From the NCBI GenBank assembly GCA_023362775.1, contig JALMGJ010000003.1:182687725-182751724 (forward strand): a stretch of 64,000 bases of DNA. Reading direction: 5' to 3'. Below the pieces are notes generated by a model. It saw only the letters and a program-made list of their open reading frames with translations, was not told where the DNA came from and ran no database searches. Each line of letters opens with the position of its first letter. Positions within the stretch are counted from its first letter, which is position 1. Positions 11,290-24,784 of the stretch are shown piece after piece. Position numbers and translations under genes: made by a program. Source of the stretch: Charina bottae. Its lineage: Eukaryota > Chordata > Lepidosauria > Squamata > Charinaidae.

Positions 11290-14200
11290 CTATTTGAAGA
11301 AGCAGAAACATGAAGAGCTGCAGTATTTGACTGAAATAAATAAAACATATATGTTAAGAATACTAATTATTACACAAAAGGTTAACTTAATCAAGTTAGT
11401 TTAGAAACACACTGTATAATAAAGATTTGGAAGGAGGCATTTAGGCCATCAAGTCCAACCTCCTGATCAGTGTAAGAATTCAAATGAACAGATGGCGTCC
11501 AGTCTCTGCTTGAACACAGCAACGAAGGGGAGCCCTCCACATTTCTGGATAATTGGTTCCTCTCTCTGTTAGGAAGTTTCTTCTAACTTTCATTCGAAAA
11601 CACCTTCCTATAACTTAAATCCATTAAATCTTCAGAGATAATAGATCTTAATCATCTATATGACATACCTTTAGATATTTGAAGAGTGCTCTCATATCCC
11701 ACCCTTAGTTGTCCTTTCTCAAGGCTAAAAATACTCAGCTTCTTCAATCTCTTCTTACAGGACTTATTTTCTAATTCCTTGATTATTTTCATTACTGTAC
11801 CAACTTCTATGAATCATCAGAACTTAACACTCAGAATAGGCACAGAACTCAATCTGGGATCTGACTACTGCATAATAGAATCAAACAATTACTTTGGTAT
11901 AGTGGTGAAGGCTTTCATGGCTCACATCAATGAAGCATGATGAGCTTTGGGGCTGAATGGCCATGGTCTAGTTGGTCTAGTGACATGGACCAATCAGAGG
12001 GCAGCTTGTCAAGTTCAAACACAAGAGCCCAGTCAGCCCATTTCAGTTGCCTGTGAGCTGCTGAGAGGTACACCACAGAGCAGCTCACTCTGCTTCTGAA
12101 GATGCCAGTCACAGCTGCTGGCGAAATGTTAGACCAAAAATAAAACTAGACCACGGCTGTTCAGACTGAAAGCTCATCACTGCTTCAATTACAGGTAAGG
12201 TAAAAGGTAAAGGTTCCCCCCGCACATTTGTGCAGTCGTGTCCGACTCTAGGGGCCGGTGCTCATCTCCGTTTGTTAGCCGAAGAGCCAGCGTTGTCCGA
12301 AGACGCTTCCATGGTCATGTGGCCGCATGACGCGCGTGGAACGCTGTTACCTTCCCACCAAAGTGGTACCTAGTAATCTACTTGCATTTGCATGCTTTCG
12401 AATTACAGGTAGTCTGCACTTAATGACCACAATTGGGACCGGAATTTTTGGTCACTAAGCGATGCAGTCATTAAGTGAGGCATCATGTGACTGGACCTGA
12501 TTTTACGACCATTTTTACAGTGGTTGTTAAGTGAATCAATGGTTCCCTATTGATTTGGCTTGTTGGAAGCCAGCTGGGAAGATTGCAAATTGCAATCACT
12601 TGACTGCAGGACGCTGCAATTGGTCGTAAATGCAAGCTGGTTGCCAAGCGCCCAAATTGCGATCACGTGACCATGGGGGGGGCGCAATGGTCATAACTTC
12701 GAGGATAGGCCGTATGTAACATTTTTTTAGCCCTGTCATATCTCAGTCATTAAATGAATGGTTGTTAAACGAGGACTACCTGTACTTTGGTGATCTGGAA
12801 ATTATATTTCTATTGATGAAGTCTAAAATTGCATTTGCCTCTTTTTTTTGCAGCCACATCACTTGGTTGGCTCACTTTGTAATCAATTATTGTTCCAATA
12901 TATTTTTCACAAGTACCATTAACAAGCCAGAAATTCCCCATGCTATATGTGCAACCAATTTGTTTCTAAGTGAAGAGTTTTGTGCTATTCTGTTCCTTCA
13001 ACCATTTCTCTAACTCTCAAAGATGAATTTTATTTTTGTCTTCTATGTTATTAGCAGAGAATCAGTTTGGTGTAGTGGTTAACTGCACCAGTCTAGAAAC
13101 CACTGAGTTCCAGCCCTGCCTTAGGCACAAATCCAGCTGGGTGACTTTGGCCTGGTCACTCTTTCTCAAGAAGAAGGCAATGGCAAACCACTTCTGAAAA
13201 TGTTGCTAAAAAAATTGCAGGGACTTCTCTAGGTAGTCACCAGGAGTCAAGATTGACTCAAAACTGCACATATGCACATAACTATCCCACTTAATTCTGT
13301 CTCTTCTGCAAATTTCTTAAGCATTCCCTCCAGTTCTTTATCCAAGTCATAAAAAAAAATGTTGAAGAGGGGAGGGGAGGACCCAGAGTTATTCTTGTGA
13401 CATCCCACTTGATACCTTTCTCCAACTTGGTAAGGAACCATTGTTGAGCAATCTTTGAGTATGATTTTCAACCCAGCAATAATTGTTGGGCCATCCACCA
13501 TATACTTAACTAGCTTGCTAATCTGCACTTCATAGAGTACTTTGTTGCCTATCCTAACATAGGGTTTAAAGTCTTCCTAACGAAACTCACTGTGCTTTGG
13601 CTGAACACATTTACCAGCCCTTATCAGCTATGACCCATCTTGTGCCAGCAGCCCATTACCTAGATAACTCAAACCATGGCCCCAGAAACCAAACTGCAGC
13701 TGTTGACACAATTTGCATAGCTGATCAGGGTTTTTTTAGTTAAATAAATTAATATTCAATGCAGTAGCAGGAATGATAGTTGTCTGGATTCTGGCATCCA
13801 TTGGTCAGGTAATAAAAGTGCAAATAAATGCAGGGAAGCTTAGGTGTCAAGCAATAGTCTCCTACACCTTTTCCTGAACTTGGCCTCGGATAGAGGAGTG
13901 GGAGCAAATACCCAGAGTCTCCATCCAATCAAATAGTCCAAAAGCATACTATGGCAATGTTATCAAAAATTAGTGAGAGGGTCAGGAGAACTGACCCTAA
14001 CTGGTACAGTTCATACACCAAGTGAAAGCAATTTCACTACTAACAAAAAGTCTAATTGAAATGGATCCAGAAACTCGTTATCATTCTGAAGCCCTTCTCA
14101 ATAACCTCTGCAAGAAATGGAACAGATTTTCCACATCAAGTGGTGGTGGTATTCTTCCATAAAGGTCTTATTACTTATGGCGGAGTACATCCAAACTGAC

Positions 14201-17200
14201 TTTTGTTTCTGCCAGCTATGAATACTCTAATGTTGTTATCTGATTTTTATCCTGCCTTTTTTATACATAACTCAAGGCTGCAAACATACCTAATGCTCCT
14301 GCCTCCTATTTTCCCCACAGCAACAACCCTGTGAGGTGGGCTGGGCTGAGAGAGAGTGACTGGCCCAAGGTCACCCAGCTGGCTTTCATGCCTAAGGGAG
14401 GCCTAGAACTCAGTCTCCAGGTTTCTACGCCAGCACCTTAACCACTACACCAAACTAGCTCTCATAATTTTCTTAAAGGTAAAGGTTCCCCCCGCACATT
14501 TGTGCAGTCGTGTCCGACTCTAGCGGCCGGTGCTCATCTCCGTTTGTTAGCCGAAGAGCCAGCGTTGTCCGAAGACGCTTCCACGGTCATGTGGCCGCAT
14601 GACACGCGCGGAACGCTGTTACCTACCCACCAAAGTGGTACCTATTAATCTACTTGCATTTGCATGCTTTCGAATTGCTAGGTTGGCAAGAGCTGGAGCT
14701 AGTGCGGGAGCTCACTCCGCACGCAGGGCTAGGGATTCGAACTTGCGATCTTCCGATCGACAAGCCTGGCGTCTTACCCGCTGAGCCACCACGCTCCTTA
14801 TAATTTTCTTACAATCTCTCTAATTTTCTATTCTATTTGATCTGATAATGAAGTGGATATCTTATACAGAATTATAATATTAGACCAATATTTTACATAA
14901 AAATTACACTGAAGAAAAATATGCAAGTTTTACCGAAGACATGCAGCAAATGCTCTCCTAGCATTTCTATACACAAAGTGGATGGGAAATCCTTTGAACG
15001 TATGACCATCTGGTACAGCTCTCCTGATAATATCTTGAAATTCTTCATTTCCTGAAGAAATTCCTGTTGTGCGTTCAAGTTCATAGGCTGCCAAAGCTGG
15101 TGACAAAAAGTAAGATAGCTGGTCGTCCCAGACTGTTGCAAGACCAAGATCCTGTACGTTGACAAAATAAATAAATAAATAAATGGAATTAATAGTTGCC
15201 ATTAATTATAAGAGATGGAGTAACAACTAATTTTGCCGGTTTGTCTTTAGAACAAAGAAGAGGTCACACAAAAAATTAACTTATACTTTAGTCAGATAAC
15301 CTATCGTCACAATATTTTTAGTTTACAAATCTGAATTACCAAACAGAATGTCTTATGTTCTAACGATATCTACAGGTACTCTTCACTTAACAACGGTAAC
15401 TGAGCCCAGGATATCCATCACTAAGCCATGCGGTTGTAAAGCGAGATGGCATCGCTTAGCGATGACAATCCTAGCAATTCCCCTTGCCATTGTTAAGTGA
15501 ATTTTACCCGCTATTAGCCTGAGCACCCACCCCAATCCAAGCCATTCCGGGCTTGGTTCCTCCTAGCCCCAAACACTGCCTTCAACTCCCCTCCGCCTAT
15601 CTCCCCAGCGCAGTTCTGAGAAGTTAGCATAAACTAAAAAGATAGCGTAAGCTGAGAAGATAGCATTCTGAAGGGAGTCACGTGGAAGAAACAACGTTTG
15701 CCGGAGAAGCTGGGTCCAAAAAGGACTCACAAAGGCAGGCAGCTGCTTCTGCTTCTCCTGCAGGAGCTGAATGAAAAAGGCAAAAGGTAGGTGTGGGGAA
15801 CTGGGAGAGGAGGCAGCTGGGTGAAGGAATGCAGGCTGGGGAGGGTGGAGCTTGCTATTGGCGGCCTCATGGGTGGGATGGGATGGGACACCTCAAGCCC
15901 CGTAGGTGGGCTTCCCACCCTGCAAGGCAGGTTGCAGGGCTTCCAAAAGGGCAGAAATGGGGGGGAGATAGGTGGGTGGGGGGAGTTGAAGCACCCCTGC
16001 AGCCATAAATGCGGGAAGGCTGCCAAGGGACTGAATTTTGATCACGTGACTGGGGGGCGCGCTGCAACAGTCATAATTTTGGGCACAGGTCGTAAAGCTA
16101 TTTTTTCAGCGCCATCGTAATTTCGAACGGTCGCTGAACGAATGGTCATTAAGTGAAGACTACCTGTATAGGGGAAATAGGTAAAGCTATTACTTCTTTG
16201 ACTCCTTATTCTATACTACTAAGCTTTCTCACTTGAAATCAGCCATTGTAAGGAAATTTACAATTTTGCCGTTGTAAGATTTGTGAGTTTGGTTTTCTTA
16301 AAAACACTTGGACTAGAGTCAGAAGATGAATGTTTAAGAAAGGTTCAGCAGTTTTTTTTCTTATAGGAGGCAGTCTAACATGATTTCATGGGTGCAAAAA
16401 ATGTAAAAAGTTGGCCAAATTCTCTTGAGGTTTCATGTAAGAAAACAAAGATTTTATGTTATTTGGCTCCCTCGTGAGGTTTTAGCTGGAAATGTGCAGT
16501 ACTTCCAGAAATATACTGAGAGAGAAAATAAAAATGTTCTAGAAAGAAGCCACATCATTTAATGCATAACTACTTTGGCCATTTAAATTTTTTTAATGTA
16601 AGAAAAAAATGAAAATGATAAAAGAATTCAAAATCTAAACAAAAGTCATGATCTGCCACCTAGTGGTGTCATGAATGCCATGGAACCTCTGGGCTCTAAG
16701 CCTCCCCAGCTTCTTCAGTCACTTTGCACAATAAAGAGTAATATAAAATCTTCAGGCTTTATCATTCTATCCGGGGATTATGTACAAATGCTACCTTTTC
16801 ATCTTTTCCATGTTATTATTTAAGATAAAAAGGTAAAGGTTCCCCCCGCACATTTGTGCAGTCGTATCCGACTCTAGGGGCCGGTGCTCACCTCCGTTGG
16901 TTAGCCAAAGAGCCAGCGTTGTCCGAAGACGCTTCCACAGTCATGTGGCCGCATGACGCGCGCGGAACGCTGTTACCTACCCACCGAAGTGGTACCTATT
17001 AATCTACCTGCATTTGCATGCTTTCGAATTGCTAGGTTGGCAAGAGCTGGAGCTAGTGCGGGAGCTCACTCCGCACGCAGGGCTAGGGATTCGAACCTCC
17101 GAACTTGCGATCTTCCAATCAACAAGCCTGGCGTCTTACCCGCTGAGCCACCACACCCCTTTATTATACTCAGGAAAAAAAATCCAGTGTTATATGAAAA

Positions 17201-20200
17201 TCCTGTATTCATCCAGATTAAAAGGTTAATAAGTACATAAAGCAGTACTCACTACTGTAAATAAACGTATGGATGTCATGACCAAAAGAAATTCAGCATA
17301 TGGTCTTTTTTTTTGTTTTTACAAAGAGAGTGTGTTGTTCAGGTTCAATTGGTTGGCACTATTTTAATATAATAGAATTTTATTATATTTAAGTACATGC
17401 TGAATAAATGTTTATTAACTATTCTAAAGGATATGTAACACAGTAATATTTACCTGCAGCATTTGGATAGTATATTCCCAAATGTTTTACCTCCCTCTCT
17501 CCATGGGAAAAGTTAATATATAGCTTTCACTCTTACTCATTCTGTAAACAATTACGGCTCTTTTAAATAACCTATTGAACAACATCAGTTAGCTGGAGCT
17601 ACATTCATTTATTGCCAGATGTTCACCCCTGATATAAAGCATAGCATAAAGGAAGAAAACATACCAAAGCAAGTTGAAACCTAATCTCCGTAGGCTGTCA
17701 GGAGCCCCTTAATAAGGACAGTGGAGATACCCCAAGGTGGCTTCATTTTCACAGCACCCAGCGCTCAGGTCTATGTGGAACTCCCCAACTCAAAAGACAA
17801 TCATAAGGTTTTTATCAAATCTGGCCCCCAAACCCTGTGACCAAATTTCCATGGTACTGAAGCTGCATAGCCTGACCTTGGCTGGGATTCTTCCTGGGGT
17901 CTAGCACCTGTCTATGACATCATCCAAGAGCCTGGGAAGCTATCAGAGAAGCAAGTGCCTAAACATAAACAATTTTCTTATCCCCCCCCCCCATTCCAAG
18001 CCGCTGGTGAGGCGGCTGGAGGAGTGAACTCATGCTTAAACTTAACAAGCTAGGGGTTTTCTCTTATCTCTCCCCCCACTTCCAACAAAGATATGTTCTG
18101 GAGGGCTGTTGGAGGAGTGGGCGTATTCTTCTCTCCCTCCCCCCCCCATGCCAAACAGCAATAAAACAAGCCAGTTAAACATCAGTATAACTCAAAATAA
18201 ACTCTAATCTCAATGTGGCCCAGGGAAGCCAAAAGGTTGGACACCCCTGCTTTATATACTTCTGTATAATCTGCCTAAACTGTGTTTCTGTTTGAACTGT
18301 GGTTTCTGTTTAAATCAGTTTGCTTAAGTTTACAATAAAGTTAAAGTTTCTTTATCCACTGGTGTGCTTATCATTTCTGGATCTAAAAGAACCAATTGCC
18401 TGAGCACCTGATCACTGCTTAGACAAGTCCTCACCGACTGCCTTGCTCAGCGACCGTTCAAAGTTATGATAGTACTGAAAAAATAACTTTACAGCCAATT
18501 TACGACCTTAGCAGTGTCCCTGTTATGTGATCGCCATTACGGTCAGTACACATTGTCCTGTGCCTGACCTGTTTTTTTTTCTTTTTTCCCCCCTTACAGA
18601 GTGCAGAGATTGGAGAGGAAGGGATTACAAGAGAGTAAGCAGGCACATAATGGGGAAATACTACCTGTATTTCTATTCAGAATTAACTAGAATATGGATG
18701 TACATTCTTATTTTTAAAAAGGGTAATGAACTATTATTCAGATTTACTTAAACAACTTAAGGAAATACACTTCATTATCCTTTGTCAGAATTAGTTTCAA
18801 TCCTACTTGACTCTGGCTGTTCTAAACAAATATTCACACCCTTTTAAACATTATGATGTATGAAAAAGATTTGAGTCTGAAAGCAAAGTTACTGAGTCTG
18901 ATAGAAAATAGGTTATATTTTTGGAGTATACTGACCCAGTACTACTGTAGAAGAACTAAAGACAGAAGCAGAAAAAGGAGCAATTTAAAAACCAGAAGCG
19001 TTTAAGATACTAGATGCAGCATTTAAAAAATACAAAAGAAAATGAGCCAAATTTCAAAGAAGCATATGCTTAAGTCTTAAGTAAATTTACAAAAAGAGGT
19101 ATTATGGGTACATCAAACATTTACCAGAAAGTTGCTCTGAATCTATTAAAAATATTATCAGTTCAAAGCTAGCATTTATTTGATGAGAAGCTTTGACTAT
19201 ACAAATTGCTTTGGTGACTAAGGTGCCCAACCAATGTTCAAGGATCCTGTTTTTTTTGTATATCCTTGCTGTTAAAAGTCAGAAGCCACATCTTTTTGTA
19301 AATTTGAAAAAAAAATTCTTTTGTGTTTCCGCACTTTTTTAGTTTCTTTGTAGTTTTTTGTTTTTTGTAGTTTTTATTCTTCTCTTGAAACCTAATAAAA
19401 TGTACTACAGAAAGCTAAAAAGTAAACATGTACGTGTTTCATAGCGCCCACCAAATGATACCTACCTTCCTATGTTCTACCGCTAACATTCTAAGTTGCA
19501 ATTCTAGTTCATTGCTTGCTGCTGCAGCGTCAGTTGTGGAATTACAGAGAGGAGGAAAAGATGGAAGTGCAGTTGTGGCCCCTGGAGAACACACAGATTT
19601 GATTGCTTCTCCACTCATTGGTTTCCATTTGGATTCATCATGCAAATCGAAGATACAAATTTCTACAGCATCAGAAGGTTGGCAGTTTGCCAAAAACTTC
19701 TGATGATTGAAGACACACCCTATTGTTCTGTAAGGATATAGTGCCTTGGGTTGCTTAACAATTGGAGGATCATCAGGTTTGACAGGATTGTGGATGTACC
19801 TGAAGAACAACAGACATGCCTTAATACATTAAAAGTTAAATTAAATTTTAAAGTAATCTACACGGACTAGCTTTTTCCACATTATGTTGGCATAGAATTA
19901 CTGATTGCTCAACTATGATTAAAAATACAGGAGTGGGGTTCAAGAATACACACTTTCATTCTATTCAGGTTAAATTATGATGCCTGTACTAAAGATCTGA
20001 ACTTGTTGCCAATTACTTACCAGGCACAATTCAAGGTGTTGGTACTGACCTTAGCTTAGGGCCAGACCATCTGAAAGTCTGTGTCAATTGTGAACATGTC
20101 TAATTGTTACCTCATTGTGAGAAGTTCTGCTATCTGGCACACAGAGGGTGGCCTTCTCTGGCACTGCACCCAGGCTAGGGAATACTTTCCCTTGGATGTT

Positions 20201-21406
20201 ACATTTGACCCCTACTTTCTCAGTATTTAGGAAATCTTTAAAGACACATGTCTTTCACTATGCTTCTGTTAGATTATTTTAGCATTGATTTTAGATCTGT
20301 ATTTTTTCAAACTTTGTGCATTGTTTTAATTGTTTTTTACATTATGTTAGCTGCTTTAAGTTCTTGGCAAAGTCAAACACACCATCAAGCAACCTAACTA
20401 GAATTTTGGCACCTATATAGACTATAGAAAAATTAACTTAACTGGAGCTATGCTTTTATTCCCATGGATTGTACATGTTGCTAAGCTGCTGCCTTTTGAG
20501 TGTAGAATAGTAATTACTTTGCATGGCATTTGCCATTTTAATGAGGTGATGTGTTCAGTCTGGCAGAAACATTTTTGTCAAATAAGAATTTCATATAATG
20601 AATGGTTAAAAAAGGTAAAGGTTCCCCCCGCACATTTGTGCAGTTGTGTCCGACTCTAGGGGCCGGTGCTCATCTCTGTTTGTTAGCCGAAGAGCCAGCG
20701 TTGTCCGAAGATGCCTCCACGGTCATGTGGCCGGCATGACGCACGCGGAATGCTGTTACCTACCCACCGAAGTGGTACCTATTAATCTACTTGCATTTGC
20801 ATGCTTTCGAATTGCTAGGTTGGAAAGAGCTGGGACGAGTGCGGGAGCTCACTCCGTCACGCGGGGCTAGGGATTTGAACCTCCGAACTTGAGATCTTCC
20901 GATCGACAAGCCTGGCGTCTTACTAAATGCTTTCCAAAACAGCAAATACGTACAGTATTTGGTTTCACTGGGAGACTTCATCAAATTGATTAATAACATG
21001 ACTGTAGATACATATTTACTGAATTGTGATGTTTGAATTATCATAATTTGCCATACTTTTACTACTTTTCTTACCTATGCCCCGTTAAACTCTCCCAGAA
21101 AGTAGTTACTCCATCAATCCCGTAAGTCATCACCCACGTGTGAGGAGTGCCTTTAGCTTTTGTTCCTACACAAACAAAAGCTTCCATCCCAAATCCCAAC
21201 AGAAGACTACACAAAAGGTTAGCATGATCTTCACAATCACCCTGAAGAGGAGATATATTAAATGTAGAACACAAACTCATTAGATTCTTTTAAAAAAAAT
21301 TAATCTTAACATATAATTAAGACGTAGGTGGCATATTATAACTAGTATAGCAACTATCCAGGAATTATTCAGGTTCTTGGGTCATAAAAATATTATTATT
21401 ATTATT

Positions 21407-21439
<33 letters not shown>

Positions 21440-24400
21440 CAGGAATATGCAAAATGTTCTTTTCCTCTGGACCTGAACCATTTCCTATTCTGGAAGGCTG
21501 ATTTCTGTAAAACTACCGGACAACACCTGAAATTTCCAGATTGGTGTGGTCCAGAGGAAGAATGAAAGGTTGCAAAATAATCTGTCTCTGGAACAGAACA
21601 TTTACACACATCTACCATTACTCTAGATTCATAGATTACCAAAGATTTTATTACTGTGCAAATGTCTTCTGAACCATCCCATTCTGAAATAATTCAGCAT
21701 CTTATGGAAGTAAATTTTCTGAACTGCTTCCAGAATATCTTGAACTAGTTCTACTTTGAGGAATTTATTTCTGAAATTTACTTCCCCTTCCAGAATGACA
21801 CACTCTGGAGGAGGTTCAGCATGATCCAGAGTTCTTCAGAAGGTTCTATTCCCAAACAGTTGAATTTTGCACATCCCTAGTTAACACAGATGTTACTGAA
21901 CATATGCTGTTAGAAAATGCAAGATTAAAAAACCCAGAACTTGTTACTCAGAAGCAAATACTTCATCATTTTATATGGGAAATATATGCTAGGATTTGTT
22001 CCTATTCTTATTTAGCAATACTAGGAAAAGGCACACATTGAATTCTGCTTTCCACCACGTTGCTTAACTACAGTTTTCTTTATGTCTAGACTAGAAATAT
22101 GTAAATCATTTAAAACAGTGGGGACTGCATTATTTCATCAGTTCAGAGGCATGATAAAGTACAAGGCTTCTGGATGAAGGCCATCATATTCAAAATTGCT
22201 TGAACTATGATTTAATAATATAGAAGAATTAAGATTTAAGGTATACCTTGTTTCTACAGAGAAAAGCCAGAAGAGAACACCATTGTTCTTGTTTACTATT
22301 TCCTCCCCCAATGATAGGAGCCTTTTCATAACCAATCAAACTGACAAATCTTGCAGCTTGCCGAGGTGTGTCCAGAAGTCGGCCTGCTCGAAGTGGCCTA
22401 ATATACGAACATACTGGCCTGTTTATCCCATTTTCATCCTGAATATAAAACGTATATGAAAAAGGGCAGTTAAATCAATTAAACCTCTGCATGCTTGAAA
22501 AATTATTGGGAAGAATGAGGCTGAAAAATAGTTGCCACTGCTTTAAGGAACCCACTCAATAAAATCAATCCAACTCTTTTAAAGCAGTTGCATTTCTTTT
22601 TCAGGCGAGCTTTAAAGATATACCACAATGATAACTATTTACCTTCCGCAAGGTTTTCAGCTCATCTGCAAAAGGAAGAACCAACTGATTGCACAGTGCC
22701 TCCTTAATACCATTTTGAAATTACTCTAAAAACAGCTCTACATTTTTTTTAAAAAATCACTTTTTAAAAGTACAGCAGGAGACGCCACCTCTCACACCAT
22801 GTCAGTCACATTCATTTTCCACAGAAATATTCCCCATTTTATTTGCTTTGTTTTATTATGCATTCAACCCATCTTTACTCAGAAGATTACAGAAACTGCT
22901 GAATATAAAGAAATGGGCAGCAAGTAGAAATGACGGCAGTTATCTGAAAAGCCCTGCACTTCCTTGGGAAACCTGTAAGATAAAGGCTAAGTCTCCTTTG
23001 AATGGAGCTCTTCTGGTGACTTCATGGACAGCAGGATGCAGTTTTCTTGGCAACTGTACAGAAGTTGTTTGCTACTGCTTTTTTCCAAGATGTTTCTCAA
23101 ACTACCTTTCCTTGCTTAGCTTTCAAATCCAGACAAAGTCAGTTAGGAGTTGCAATCTCTTAAAATCTTAATTAATTCGAACCCTTTTTTTAAAAAAAAC
23201 ACACACCAAGACATGGCTTCTTGCCCTTCTTTCTCTGTCCAGTTCTGTTTTCTTCCTGCCTCACCTCCATCCAATTTCATTTCTGGGATAGCCTCAGGAT
23301 AACCATCTCTTTCCCTTACACCAGTGTTTTTCAACCTTGACCATTTTAAGATGTGTGGACTTCAACTTCAGCATGCTGACTGGAGAATTCTGGGAATTGA
23401 AGTCCACACATCTTAAAATGGCTAAGATTGAGAAACACTGCCTTACACAATTGCCATTCTCTTTTTCCCTTTTTTGGGGGGGCTGTTTCTGCTGGAAACA
23501 CGAGGGGCTATTTTGTGTTTTTGTATTAGAGAACAATTGACCTATGTGGATAGGGAATCAATACTTAGAAATACAGCACCTTATTTTAGTTCTGTTATTT
23601 TGACATTCTTGTGGTAGGGAAATTACACACAAATGTGGCACATGCACACATTTATTGGAGAAGGAGAAAGTTTCAAAACTGGTTTCAGCTGAAGTTGGTA
23701 ACCCAAAGTTGACAAAGCAGGGAACCTAGGCATTGTACAGGATGTTAGTCTGCATTCATAATGGTTTCTCTGTCCAGTCTTTCTTTGCAAGGGGGAATTT
23801 AGAAGCATTATAAGTAAAGGTAAAGGTACCCCCCGCACATTTGTGCAGTCGTGTCCGACTCTAGGGGCCGGTGCTCATCTCCGTTTGTTAGCCAAAGAGC
23901 CAGCATTGTCCGAAGACGCTTCCACGGTCATGTGGCCGCATGACACGCGCGGAACGCTGTTACCTACCCACCGAAGTGGTACCTATTAATCTACTTGCAT
24001 TTGCATGCTTTCGAATTGCTAGGTTGGCAAGAGCTGGAGCTAGTGCAGGCGCTCACTCTGCACGCAGGGCTAGGGATTCGAACCTCCGAACTTGCAATCT
24101 TCCGATCAACAAGCCTGGTGTCTTACCCGCTGAGCCACCACGCCCCTACCCGCTGAGCCACCACGCCCCTTTGGATGGGAAGCATTATGCTTTCATGTAA
24201 ATAAAGTAGCTAGCTCAAGCTTTTCCAATTAGTTCCACTGTATGCAGCCTTTGAATCTTGGCCTCTCTAGCCCTAGACCATCACTTTATATCTTTATATC
24301 TACATCACACATTATATTTCACTGGCTCTGGTAACCAGGAATGAAATTTCATTTTATTCATTTTTAAAATTATCTATATTTATATTCATCCATCTATATC

Positions 24401-24746
24401 TATAGATTACATCAGAGAATTGTAGTTACAGTAGACAGATTGTAGAATTACCATATCTGGTGTTTTGTTTTGTTTTCAGTTATCTAACAAATTGGAAAAA
24501 ATAGACAACCACCCAGTATTTAATTCTAATGCAACTTTATTATCCATTTTTCCAACTCTTATACAATGTGCAACATTACTGGATTCTCTTATACTAGTCT
24601 GAATATAACCTAGTGATTATTTTTAAGAAACGGGTATGCCGAGATAAAAATTTGGAATCAAGGCATTAAAAACTTTTACAATTGAAGTCCTAGATCCTAA
24701 GTAGCTCTTCCTTACAATGCATTGTTTAATAAATCATGGAGTCTAT

Positions 24747-24784
<38 letters not shown>

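Larger units (their letters stand above)
11421..13560 (-). mobile_element. CR1 LINE (interrupted by nested insertions at 11890-12791)
   Basis: 11421-11889 and 12792-13560 form one CR1 in reverse orientation. Recognisable stretches are GGCCATCAAGTCCAACCTCC, AGGAAGTTTCTTCTAAC, CTGGAAATTATATTTCTATTG and the block around GTTGAAGAGGGGAGGGG. The two parts are colinear across the insertions. A SINE interrupts the second part at 13063. No intact frame. Confidence 0.8.

Noticed and set aside
15727..16120. Open frames on both strands, about 100 residues
   Set aside because: They lie in the G-rich core of a MITE and look like compositional artefacts.
21377..21565. 62-residue frame with poly-Ile/Val
   Set aside because: Translation of the ATT/GTT microsatellite.
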